DNA of 17,326 bases from Pleurotus djamor (Eukaryota; Basidiomycota; Agaricomycetes; Agaricales; Pleurotaceae). This document shows positions 1-8,133 of the stretch, in pieces. Below the pieces are notes generated by a model that was given only the letters and a program-made list of their open reading frames with translations, was not told where the DNA came from and did not search any database. Within the stretch, counting starts at the first letter, position 1; each line of letters opens with the position of its first letter. Made by a program: the position numbers and the translations under genes. The stretch covers positions 1 to 17,326 of the forward strand of contig JAPEVF010000938.1 of assembly GCA_029747585.1 (NCBI GenBank), given 5' to 3'.

Positions 1-1413
1 CAGCCGCCTTCACATAGGCTATCCACGCAGCCAGATATGGACTCCCTGCAATCTCGCCTAAATTTTCTTATGACGGAGCGCGTCGTTGCCGATGGAACAC
101 CTCCATTTCAACGTCCGGCTTCTCAGGAACAGGTTGTCATGCCCAAGAAAATAGGTTCTCGGACGTCGTCAGCCTCGACGCAGGACGATGCAGACGCTGA
201 GGTATCCAACACTGGAAACGATTCCGAGGTCGTAGAAGTCATCAAGGTTGGCAGAAGTCGCAAAGATGCTTCGGATGCACAACGTCCTTCCAACGCGGGT
301 AACTCAATGAAACGCTCAACCACCTTCCGAATCAAGGCGGCGAAAGCATTCAATAGCATACGCAGTCTCGGAAAGGGGACAAAGCAGCGCAAATCCACCG
401 CCATGGACGCCTTCCCTCCTTCGGGACATAGTCAACCGACGCGTGCCGCCTCTTTTTCTTCTTTTGGGCAGGAACGCTCCCCATCACGGAGCTCAGGCGG
501 TGAATCATCGCAAGCAAGCCATGCAGAGAAACCATTGGCTCGCCGTGGCTCTGTCGTCTTGACGCAAATATTCTCTCCCAAAGTTACTTCAACCCCCGTC
601 GTGTCTCCATCTCCCAGCACCATTGAATCTATTCCTTCCGTTTCATCAACCATCGATTCCAGTTCTTCACAATTCACGCTCGAGTCTACACAGTCGGCCT
701 CGCCTTCACTACAGCTTGAACGAGTTCCGAATAACAATCAACAACCACCGAGCCAAGATGTCCTACCCGAGACACTTGGACACCCTCAGAGTAGCGTCGA
801 AGGGCCAACATTTGACTCGGAGCGTGGTCGACCAACCTCCCCCAGCCTGACTCTCAACACCCTTTCGGATAAGACATCTAAGCGACGTTTCTCAATGATG
901 AGTATCCGTCAGATATTCACATTTTCCCCGTCAACTTCCGCGCAGTCGAATGCTTTCCCCATTCCCACTTCGGATCCCTCCGCTGAAGCACGCGACTCCG
1001 ATGCAGCTTCCTTGTCAGAATCCGAGTTGGGTGTTCAACTCGACCCTCCACGCTTATCTCGTACAACAGCGGGTTCCTCCACAGATTCGAGCGATTCGTC
1101 CTCGGGTGTTGAGACTCCTACCGAGGAAGCTACTTTCCTGCCCATGGCGGTAGACGAACCCGCGGTGAAACGAAACTCTGCTGACTGGAAAATACCGGAG
1201 CTCGATAGCTTTGGGACCGGACTCGATGGAAATTTTGCTGATAGCTTGGGAGATCTCAAAGGAATGGGCGTTTCAGTGCCTGGAAGCTCACGGTCGCTCG
1301 CTGCTGGACACAAGGGCGATGTCAGCTTCGAGATGAAACTTGATTCACTTCATTTCGATTCGCTTTCCTTCGACGCCGACAAGTTCAATATCTCGGAGAT
1401 CCTCAAAGATTGA
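1..1413 (+). CDS. Ser/Thr/Pro-rich, probably disordered protein (5' partial)
   Basis: I do not recognise this protein. The frame is open from base 1 with no stop, so the ATG at 37 may be internal and the gene probably begins outside the window; from that ATG there are 458 codons to a TGA at 1411-1413. The product is dominated by Ser, Thr, Pro and Asp, with no membrane segment and no globular domain that I can see. A basic stretch at residues 92-118 (KRSTTFRIKAAKAF and onward) precedes two similar blocks: RRGSVVLTQIFSP at 169-181 and RRFSMMSIRQIFTFSP at 283-298. Both contain RRxS, the consensus for basophilic kinases such as PKA. The C-terminal 30 residues are less polar and rich in D-S-L/F, ending in NISEILKD, and may be a short binding segment. 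A regulatory or scaffold role is a guess. The reading frame is secure from its length and codon regularity; the function is unknown. Confidence 0.75.
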   Translation, partial: QPPSHRLSTQPDMDSLQSRLNFLMTERVVADGTPPFQRPASQEQVVMPKKIGSRTSSASTQDDADAEVSNTGNDSEVVEVIKVGRSRKDASDAQRPSNAGNSMKRSTTFRIKAAKAFNSIRSLGKGTKQRKSTAMDAFPPSGHSQPTRAASFSSFGQERSPSRSSGGESSQASHAEKPLARRGSVVLTQIFSPKVTSTPVVSPSPSTIESIPSVSSTIDSSSSQFTLESTQSASPSLQLERVPNNNQQPPSQDVLPETLGHPQSSVEGPTFDSERGRPTSPSLTLNTLSDKTSKRRFSMMSIRQIFTFSPSTSAQSNAFPIPTSDPSAEARDSDAASLSESELGVQLDPPRLSRTTAGSSTDSSDSSSGVETPTEEATFLPMAVDEPAVKRNSADWKIPELDSFGTGLDGNFADSLGDLKGMGVSVPGSSRSLAAGHKGDVSFEMKLDSLHFDSLSFDADKFNISEILKD

Positions 1414-1923
1414 TCATTTGGCATGCTGCGTCGGGATGTTTTGTAGGTTGCGGCGGTTACCTGTTACTAAGGTGCGTGGTACCTGTGGTGCCACACTTTC
1501 GAGGCCATCCACTTTCATGGACGACAGTTTTTTCCCCTCCTCACATGTCTTTTCTGTACCATCCATACCTTTTTCTTGAATGCGTTTCCTCCCAACACCA
1601 TTTTACCTAGCGTCTCTTATCTGCATTCTCACCTCTCTGTCATGACATCGGAATTTCTCTTCTATGTACGTACGTATCACCATTCATGGCCTCCAAAACA
1701 AACTTCATACACTCATTTGACTTTTTCATTCAACCGTCAGCTTCATGACTTGATAATGACTATATATCTTTATCCCATTGCAGTTACATCTCTTCATACT
1801 AGGCATACTACTTCCAATCATCAGACTCGCCTCTGTGCCCCAAGGGCCAGGCCTTCCTCCGTTAGCGTGACCCCTGAGAGCAAGTCGCGTAATGTTTTGA
1901 ACTCTCTTCCGTTCACCTCCATC
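1414..1923. other. Intergenic: 3' end of the Ser-rich gene and PET100 promoter
   Basis: No gene is supported here. The stretch is pyrimidine-rich (runs of T and C around 1529-1580 and 1600-1660), as is common upstream of fungal genes. It holds a short self-complementary GTACGTACG near 1666 and a TATATATC at about 1761. A frame continuous with the first PET100 exon stays open from 1576, but the peptide resembles nothing and human PET100 starts at the equivalent of 1924. A GTACGT at 1666 and a TTGCAG at 1779-1783 could bound a 5' UTR intron of 118 bases; that is long for this window and remains speculative. Confidence 0.5.
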
Positions 1924-2232
1924 ATGGGCGGCCCAAATCTTGAAGTCTTCAAATTCGCGTTGTATCTCTTCGTGCCAATAGCAGCTCTGGTGCATTTCGG
2001 AGACCCTCAGTGGTATCGGGAGAACGTCCTTCCTGTATGTCGTGGTTTACCTTTCCCGTTGCACGTGCATTCCTGAGCGCGTTTCTAGTACAAGGAACGT
2101 CTCTTTCCACCGGAGAGTCGTTTGTTGCAGACAATTCCTAAAGACCAGAGTGCGATTAAAGAGGAGTTGGCACGAATAAAAGCTGAGCGACTAGCTCGGC
2201 GTGCAGCGAACCAGGCAGACGAGGACAAGTAA
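1924..2232 (+). CDS. PET100: Pet100-like cytochrome c oxidase assembly factor
   Basis: Two exons, 1924-2034 and 2089-2232, are joined by a 54-base intron (GTATGT...TTCTAG, phase 0) and encode 84 residues. Pet100 is a small mitochondrial inner-membrane protein needed to assemble cytochrome c oxidase (complex IV). The start MGGPNLEVFKFALYLFVPIA aligns with the human PET100 start (MGVKLEIFRM and following). It has one hydrophobic segment at about residues 9-24. A charged tail follows with RLFPPE, equivalent to the human LWPPE, and then a Lys/Arg/Glu-rich helix at residues 60-77. The length suits the family (human PET100 is 73 residues). The ATG at 1924 is chosen because the homology begins there, although the frame is open further upstream. 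The gene converges on the dehydratase at 2336, leaving about 100 bases for both 3' ends. Confidence 0.88.
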
Positions 2233-2335
2233 TAATGTTATGGTGAGCTACACCGACCTTTTCTATGAACCTTGACTCATGTCGTCTACGCTACAGCTGT
2301 ATCTTTGTATTCCTTTGAATACGTGACTATATCCC

Positions 2336-3634
2336 CTACTCAACTATGAGTGTTTCGCCATCGCAGAGGACCTCCCATTTCTTCTCTTGTCTAGCTTCAA
2401 CAATACCTTTGAACTCTGCCATCTCGCCCAGTGAGACTTTGAACCCTCCACATACAACGAAGACGGCCTTCTTTGCATCCGGTGGAACTAGCTTCCTAAA
2501 CAACGATGGGACGTACGCCGCTGCGAGGGTCGTAGAGCATGCCAATTCGACGAGCATCTTGTGTTCGTCTGCGTCCGGCATCACCTCAATTTGTGGAACT
2601 TGATGAACGGTAATGCAACTTACCCGTGAACAGTAATCCAGCTTTCATGCCTAGCTCATCCGGGATGCTAACGCACTTGATGCCTCCTGCTCTTCCTAGC
2701 GCCATCTTGANGACTCCCGGGGCAGGCGAAGAAGCTCCAAGTGATCCCGACGCTCGAGAAGAGAACTTTTCGAAGAACGCAAGCTTCAGACCATCTTCTT
2801 CGTTTTCGATTGGTACAACGTCTTGTGGGAGAATGTGGGTTGGGTTCCGTTGGAGTTGGATGGTATGGTAGAAACAATTCGAGCCGATGGTTTCCATTGT
2901 GATTATTGGGACTGAATGGGGAGCTCACTTAGTTGATCATTATAGGAACATACTGGCGAAGCTCACCGTCGTCCCATCCAACGGATTGGCATCCTTTGAT
3001 GATACCTCCCAACAGACCGCCGCCGCCAACACTACAGAATATTACATCCGGCTTCTCATCGATTCTCGTATGCATTTCCTCAATCATTGATGCATGGCCT
3101 TCCCATATCAATGGACTGTCGTACGATGGGATCATTACCCTAGAAGTCTACAGTTTAGCAAGCGGATATCTACCTCCCAATTCATACACGCACGCTTTCT
3201 CTTCCGCTTTGACAGCCTCCTTCGCTGCCATGAGTGAGTACAAGTAGGATTGCCCACCTATCACGACGTCGGCGTTGTGTCGCTTCAAAGCTTCCACGGT
3301 GGCTTGGGCGGCACCGTCTGGGAGGAACACCGTGCACCGTAGCGACAGAGCATTGGATACGAAGGCTGCCGCCAACCCAGCATTCCCACTGGATGCAATG
3401 ATCAAATGTACTTCAGGACCATGTACCGACTTAGCATGTTGGATAAAGTGAGTTATTCCACGGATTTTGAATGAGTGCGAAGGATGTAAATTCTGTGGAT
3501 AACAGCTGTCGTCAATACTCGTTCTCAATGCAAGCGAACGGTGAATATACTTCAAGCTTGAGGTATACATCGCAGCCCAATGTTTTGGAGATGCCGCTGG
3601 AATGAACGAGAGGGGTCTCCTTCCAAAGTGTCAT
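2336..3634 (-). CDS. L-serine/L-threonine dehydratase, copy A (CHA1-like)
   Basis: Five exons on the minus strand encode 358 residues: 3634-3551, 3492-3194, 3139-2967, 2911-2624 and 2568-2336. The introns are 58, 54, 55 and 55 bases, all GT-AG. The enzyme is a fold-type II PLP protein that deaminates serine to pyruvate and threonine to 2-oxobutyrate plus ammonia. Visible family signatures are HPSHSFKIRG with the PLP-binding lysine at about residue 37, ASSGNAGLAAA (substrate/cofactor loop, 61-71), CSVGGGGLLGG (phosphate-binding glycine loop, 163-173) and VVCGG with the cysteine at about 321 that faces the PLP ring nitrogen in human SDS. The N-terminus MTLWKETPL is typical of the family, which fixes the start at 3634. 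An ambiguous base at 2711 makes one codon unknown; the paralogue has Val there, predicting C on the plus strand. No targeting signal is seen, so it is probably cytosolic. It lies head-to-tail behind copy B, 130 bases away. Confidence 0.92.
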
Positions 3635-3635
3635 T

Positions 3636-3644
3636 ATGACTCAG
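3636..3644. promoter_or_regulatory. Gcn4/AP-1-type TGACTCA element beside dehydratase A start
   Basis: ATGACTCAG on the plus strand contains the full palindromic TGACTCA (3637-3643), the binding consensus of Gcn4/CpcA-type bZIP activators of amino-acid metabolism. It sits two bases before the start codon of dehydratase copy A, closer than usual for an activator site. A transcription start inside or below it, or pure chance, is possible. No equivalent is visible just upstream of copy B. Confidence 0.3.
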
Positions 3645-3764
3645 TTGCTCTCCCTTCGACTTCTTTATATTCAACCAGTCCCACATGGCGTTTCCCCTTG
3701 GTGTTATTTGGAATCGTACATCGATTTCTGTCTATGATGGTTGCGTGATATCTATGCGTCCAAA

Positions 3765-5082
3765 CTACATCTTCTCTACTGTAAGTGTTTCGCCGTCGCA
3801 CAAGACTTCCCAATTCTCATCCACATTAGCCGATACCGCGTCTTTATAGTCTGCCATCTCGCTCAAAGATACCTTGAACCCTCCGCAGACGATGAACACC
3901 ACTTTCTTCGCGCTTAGTGGAACAAGTTTCTGATACAACGATGGAAAATACCCTGACGCGAGGGTCGTTGAGCAAGCCAATTCAACGAGCATTTTGTGTT
4001 CATCTATGTACGCCCATGATTATCAGCATATTTCATGACGCATCGAGCTAACTAACCTGCGAACAAGAGCCCAGCTTGCATGGCTAAGTCATCAGGAATA
4101 CTGACGCATTTAACGCCTCCTGGTCTCTCCATCGCCATCTTGACGACTCCTGGCGCTGGTGAAGACGCGCCAAGGGATCCTGACGCACGAGAAGAAAACT
4201 TGTTGAAGAACGCAAGTTTTATTCCATGCTCCTGGTCTTCGATCTCGATGACGTTTGGTGGGAGGACGTGGGCAGGATTATGTTGGAGTTGTATGCTATG
4301 GTAAAAACAATCTGACCCGATGGTTTCCATTGCGATTATCGGGACTAAGCAGGGCACGTAAGCGTCAGTTCATGGAGTCTGTGTCAGACAAATCGGGAGG
4401 CTTACCATCATCCCAACCAACGGATCGGCATCCCAGGATGATTCCACCAAGTAGACCTGCACCTCCGACACTACAGAATATCGCGTCCGGCTTGTCAGTG
4501 ATTCTGTCAGATATTTCCTTGACCATGGATGCATGGCCCTCCCATACGATATGATTGTCATAGGCAGGAACCATTACTCTAGAGCATGAAAGTAAAGTCG
4601 TTTGTCGTGTCCTATAGAAATTTGGAGTCAACACTCACGCTTTCGCTTCTGTTCTGACTGCTTCCTTTGCTGCCTCAAGGGCATGCAGGTACGATACCCC
4701 TCCAACGACCACATCCGCGCCGTTGTCCCTCAAGAGTTGAATGGTAGAGGGAGAAGCACCCTCTGGGATGAAGACGGTACATCGCACCGAAAGCGCGTCT
4801 GCTGCACAGGCTGCCGCCAGACCAGCATTACCACCAGACGCGATTATCAAGTGTACTGTTGGTCCATGCACTGACTTAGCATCCTGGATGAAGAAGGATA
4901 TGCCTCTGTACTTGAACGAGTGCGATGGATGAAGGTTCTGTGGATAAGAATAGATTATTACAAGTTACCCGCATACCAAGGTGTCGTATCCTTACCTCAA
5001 GTTTCAAGTAGGCATCGCAGCCCAGCCGTTTTGAAATGCTACTAGAGTGGATGAGAGGGGTCTCCTTCCAAAGGACTGACAT
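3765..5082 (-). CDS. L-serine/L-threonine dehydratase, copy B (CHA1-like)
   Basis: Five exons on the minus strand encode 361 residues: 5082-4996, 4937-4639, 4578-4406, 4344-4057 and 4003-3765. Exons 2, 3 and 4 are exactly as long as in copy A (299, 173 and 288 bases) and every intron is in the same phase, so the two genes are a tandem duplication. The introns are 58, 60, 61 and 53 bases. It shares the SFKYRG lysine (about residue 38), the GNAG loop and VCGG (Cys about 322). Two active-site positions differ from copy A: the residue before GNAG reads ASGGNAG rather than ASSGNAG, and the glycine loop reads SVGGAGLLGG rather than SVGGGGLLGG. The start MSVLWKETPL matches the family. The frame is intact, so this is probably a working enzyme of serine/threonine catabolism, possibly with altered substrate preference. 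Its promoter is shared with the divergent TPR gene. Confidence 0.92.
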
Positions 5083-5334
5083 GGGAATTGTGTGTGCGGA
5101 CCGACGGGTGGGTCAAGCCGTTTGCAATGCGATTATCTTATACCTGACAAAGAGGCCGGAGTCATTGTCATCATGTGCTAGGCTGTGTCTCTTTGGATTT
5201 ATCGAATGGGTGGTGGCCGAGTCTGCGATGTTGCCAAAAGTCGCGTCGGAGGCTCGGAGCTTTCCATGGTTCAAATGGCAAGACGACCCTTCCTCGTCCC
5301 TGGACCGCACCTCCTTTGCTCTGAAGTATAGACC
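5083..5334. promoter_or_regulatory. Divergent promoter between dehydratase B and the TPR gene
   Basis: These 252 bases separate two start codons facing opposite ways and so must hold both promoters and 5' leaders. I see no clear TATA box, CCAAT box or bZIP site. The open frames here on both strands resemble nothing. A short upstream ATG on the plus strand near 5262 would read only a short peptide. Confidence 0.5.
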
Positions 5335-6582
5335 ATGGCTAGTAACAAAAAGTCTCCGAACGCGATAGGCATGGTCGATCCTGCAGTCATACAGGTGAGC
5401 ACTCTTCAAGGTTCAGTTGTCAGATATTGACAGTGTTCACCCAGGCTATCGCACAAAAAATCCCTCCCAATCCTGTGACGGGACGCGTGGAGATACCTGA
5501 CGTCTTGAAGTAAGCTTCGTTCAGAACACCCTACCAAATATAAATGAATCCCTGATCAACGTAGGTATCTGACCAATAATCCGGACGAGATGGAGAAAGT
5601 GATGGCTCAGATGGACAAGCGGGATGCCTCCATCGATGGAAAAATCGACAACTTTGACTTTGGATCTCTGGAAAACACCATCGTCCATGAATCATTCTGG
5701 GTTGTGCAAATGGAGACCATGGGATTCGTCGATCCGGCTGGAAAGTCTGTTCAGCCCGACCTAGTTCATTCCACCCCCGGGGCGAAGCCAACTTGCGTCC
5801 TCTACTGTTACGATGATAAAGAGAAGCACCGAAATGTTGAAAACATTGTTGGTTTACCCACCTCTGACGTCCTCCTCCAGTAAGTTTTAGTTTCCGCTAA
5901 AGGACATGGTGAGGTGCTTACTGCTTCAGATTCATCAAGACCGCAATTGCCACTCCTCTACCCCCTCTCAAGCCTGCGTTACCTTGGTTTCTGCTACTCT
6001 CCTCTCGGTTGAAACTCCACGCAGAATACCTCAAGCCTTTCCTAGACTCTCTGCCGAAACCCTTTCACTGGCGCATCGAGACAGATGAGGAGGCTACCAA
6101 ACTGAGTGACGGGATCGACCAGATGAACCAGACCGGTGTCAAGATATACATGGAATTTGCGGAAAAAGCGAAGGCTGACGCGAATGCTGCGTTCAAAGCC
6201 CGTGACCGCGTTGGCGCTATAAAAGGCTACAGCGACGCGATAGATCACTTGGTCGATGCATTGAGTCAGAAACCCAAAGAGGAAGAAGAAAAGCAAGCGC
6301 ATAGCTTGTTAGCGATATGTTTCGCGAATCGAGCCGCGGCGTACCTTATTCATGGTGCTGGGATGGATGCCAAGAAAGCTGCTGCAGATGGGGAGAACGC
6401 AGTCAAAGTGGATCCAGATTACGCTAAAGGGTACATGGTTCACTGAGTGGATGCATCTTATGGCTGACTGAATCCATAATAGGTATATACGACAAGCGGC
6501 TGCCTGGCAATGCCTCGGAGACGTGGAGAAGGCCAAGGATATCATCGCTCAAGCCCTGTCTCGCTCCAGTCTCGAGTANTGA
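5335..6582 (+). CDS. TPR protein with Hsp70/Hsp90-type carboxylate clamp (3' end broken)
   Basis: Exons 5335-5394, 5445-5509, 5565-5879, 5930-6430 and 6483-6582 are separated by GT-AG introns of 50, 55, 50 and 52 bases and give 345 residues up to a frame break. Residues 1-215 form an unrecognised domain. Residues 218-345 hold about three tetratricopeptide repeats. All five carboxylate-clamp residues of Hop-type TPRs can be placed: Lys228-x3-Asn232 (KADANAAFK), Asn280 (FANRAAAY), and Lys313-x3-Arg317 (AKGYIRQA). This predicts binding of the EEVD tail of Hsp70 or Hsp90, so a co-chaperone role is likely but not proven. The end is abnormal: after ...SRSSLE the frame meets TAN (ambiguous base 6579) then TGA. 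The sequence continues in another frame as ESGLIDRS, a stop, and LELYTDGQG, which looks like the natural C-terminal continuation. See the junction entry. Confidence 0.75.
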
Positions 6583-6623
6583 AAGCGGGCTCATCGACCG
6601 TTCTTAATTGGAACTGTATACAG
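6577..6623. other. Junction between TPR gene and 2-oxoglutarate dehydrogenase fragment
   Basis: Within 47 bases the TPR frame is lost at TANT (6577-6580, with N at 6579). A second frame, ESGLIDR, then runs from 6581 into an in-frame TAA at 6605-6607. After that stop LELYTDGQG passes without a break into the E1 sequence [17 protein letters not shown]-type donor and TATACAG acceptor strings exist (6576-6623, 48 bases), but splicing them joins the TPR frame to TGG TCA AGG ACC TGA, a stop, so no in-frame fusion results. DGQG fits both the apparent TPR tail and the E1 protein, so the join may lie in short shared sequence (GATGGTCAAGG, 6623-6633). Confidence 0.6.
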
Positions 6624-7677
6624 ATGGTCAAGGACCTGAACATTCTAGTGGCAGGATCGAGCGATTCCTCCAACTTTGTGACGACCATCCTCATATCTTC
6701 CCCACCCCCGAGAAGCTCGAGCGTCAACACCAAGATTGCAATATGCAAGTCGTGTACCCCACAACTCCTGCCAACTACGTGCGTTCTGATCCTCCCCCAA
6801 TTAATGCTTAATCTGAGACTTTGGTGCTTTAGTTCCACGTTTTGCGTCGTCAAATACATCGTGACTTCCGTAAACCCGTAAGCCACTCTTCGACATTGAT
6901 TTGGGAATATGTTGTTTACCTTTCTCCTCTAGCTCATCGTCTTCTTCTCTAAGAACCTCTTGCGTCACCCCAAAGCGCGCTCGAGTCTCTCTGAAATGAC
7001 CGGCGAGACTAGCTTCCAGCGATACATCCCCGATCCTCACCCAGAAGGGCTCGTGGCTCCCGAGGAAGTCAAGCGTCACATCCTTTGCACAGGTAAGTAG
7101 GAACGTCCTGTATGAGAACTCCAATGCTGACTGCTATGTTTCAGGTCAAGTGTATCAAACGCTTTTGGCTGAACGCGAAGCCAAGGGCCTCAACAACGTT
7201 GCTATCAGCAGGATTGAGCAGATTTCTCCATTCCCTTACGACCTTGTAGGTTGTCCCTCATGTGCTTGAGAATTTGCGCTCACTCGATGATAGGTCACCG
7301 CACATCTCGACAAGTATCCTAATGCCGATCTAATGTGGTGTCAGGTAAGCACTACCACTGCGTCGTCCCATGTTCCTTATGACTAACGGTTATTCTAGGA
7401 GGAGCCTCTGAACAACGGTGCTTGGAGTTACGTCGGCCCACGTATCTACACCGCCGGTAGCCAGACCACGCATCACAAAGGGAAATACCCCTACTATGCC
7501 GGCCGTGAACCTACTAGCTCAGTAGCAACTGGTAGCAAGGTATGCACGCCTTGACTTTCACCGTTGGCTACAACTGACGTCATTCTTTCACAGGCCCAAC
7601 ATAAGAAGGAAATTGAAGAATTCCTCTCTGTGGCATTCGATTTCGAAAACGTCAAACGCTTGCGTATAGCTTCATAA
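6623..7677 (+). CDS. KGD1: 2-oxoglutarate dehydrogenase E1, C-terminal fragment (5' truncated)
   Basis: Seven exon pieces (6623-6778, 6833-6877, 6933-7092, 7145-7245, 7294-7344, 7399-7539, 7594-7677) with good GT-AG introns of 48-55 bases keep one open frame of 245 residues. The sequence is the end of the TCA-cycle 2-oxoglutarate dehydrogenase E1: [20 protein letters not shown], then [62 protein letters not shown] and [20 protein letters not shown]. These belong to the transketolase-like C-terminal domain. A complete enzyme is about 1000 residues; the mitochondrial presequence, the thiamine-diphosphate domain and all upstream exons are missing, and there is no sensible start codon. Alone it cannot be catalytic. 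The perfect frame and splice sites argue that it is either very recently detached or the end of a real gene misjoined in assembly. Confidence 0.85.
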
Positions 7678-8133
7678 TTATATTTACTATTAGTTGTAGG
7701 AGAACCCAATATTGGCTTAGTTAGGACACGCGAAGGATCATAGACGCTTTCTCGCTTCCCTTGACGTGCTTCTTTGTTTACTTCTTGGTTTGAGTTGTTT
7801 GATTTATCGTGTCCTACTCAAGCTTAGCGACTACGATATTCCGCTGCCAGTCCACATGGAGTATATGTGCACCCTTCACAACAGTCTCACTCGAGGACGT
7901 AGTACATGCCTCGGGGAACTACGGCAACCCAACATTTACTGGGCCGGGTGTACGCCCCCTTCACAGTGTTCTTCGGTCTTCGGGGTGTCGCTGCAAAGGC
8001 TTCGTTGACACAAATCCGATTGTACACAGTCAAACGGACTCGCAGGAAGGAAGTACCAATTTAATCGGCGACAATGTGCTAGGAGTATACCAGCCCTCGA
8101 CAGTAAACTTTGTCCAAAAGATCTGGGTTCCTT
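7678..8133. other. Intergenic between two convergent 3' ends
   Basis: These 456 bases lie between the stop of the E1 fragment and the stop of the F-box gene on the other strand. They are AT-richer just after 7678, as expected for a 3' UTR. An open plus-strand frame begins at 7809, but it runs antisense into the F-box gene and has no recognisable sequence. I see no gene, repeat or RNA. Confidence 0.5.

Noticed and set aside
1576..1923. Long in-frame N-terminal extension of PET100
   Set aside because: The peptide has no recognisable sequence and human PET100 begins at the position of the ATG at 1924; the open frame is probably chance in pyrimidine-rich DNA.
6576..6623. A 48-base intron joining the TPR gene to the E1 fragment as a fusion gene
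   Set aside because: GT and AG strings exist, but the spliced frame reads only four codons into a TGA, so no fusion protein would be made.
2336..7677. A metabolic gene cluster linking dehydratases, TPR protein and 2-oxoglutarate dehydrogenase
   Set aside because: The genes share no pathway logic beyond general carbon/nitrogen metabolism, there is no transporter, regulator or tailoring enzyme, and the E1 piece is only a fragment.
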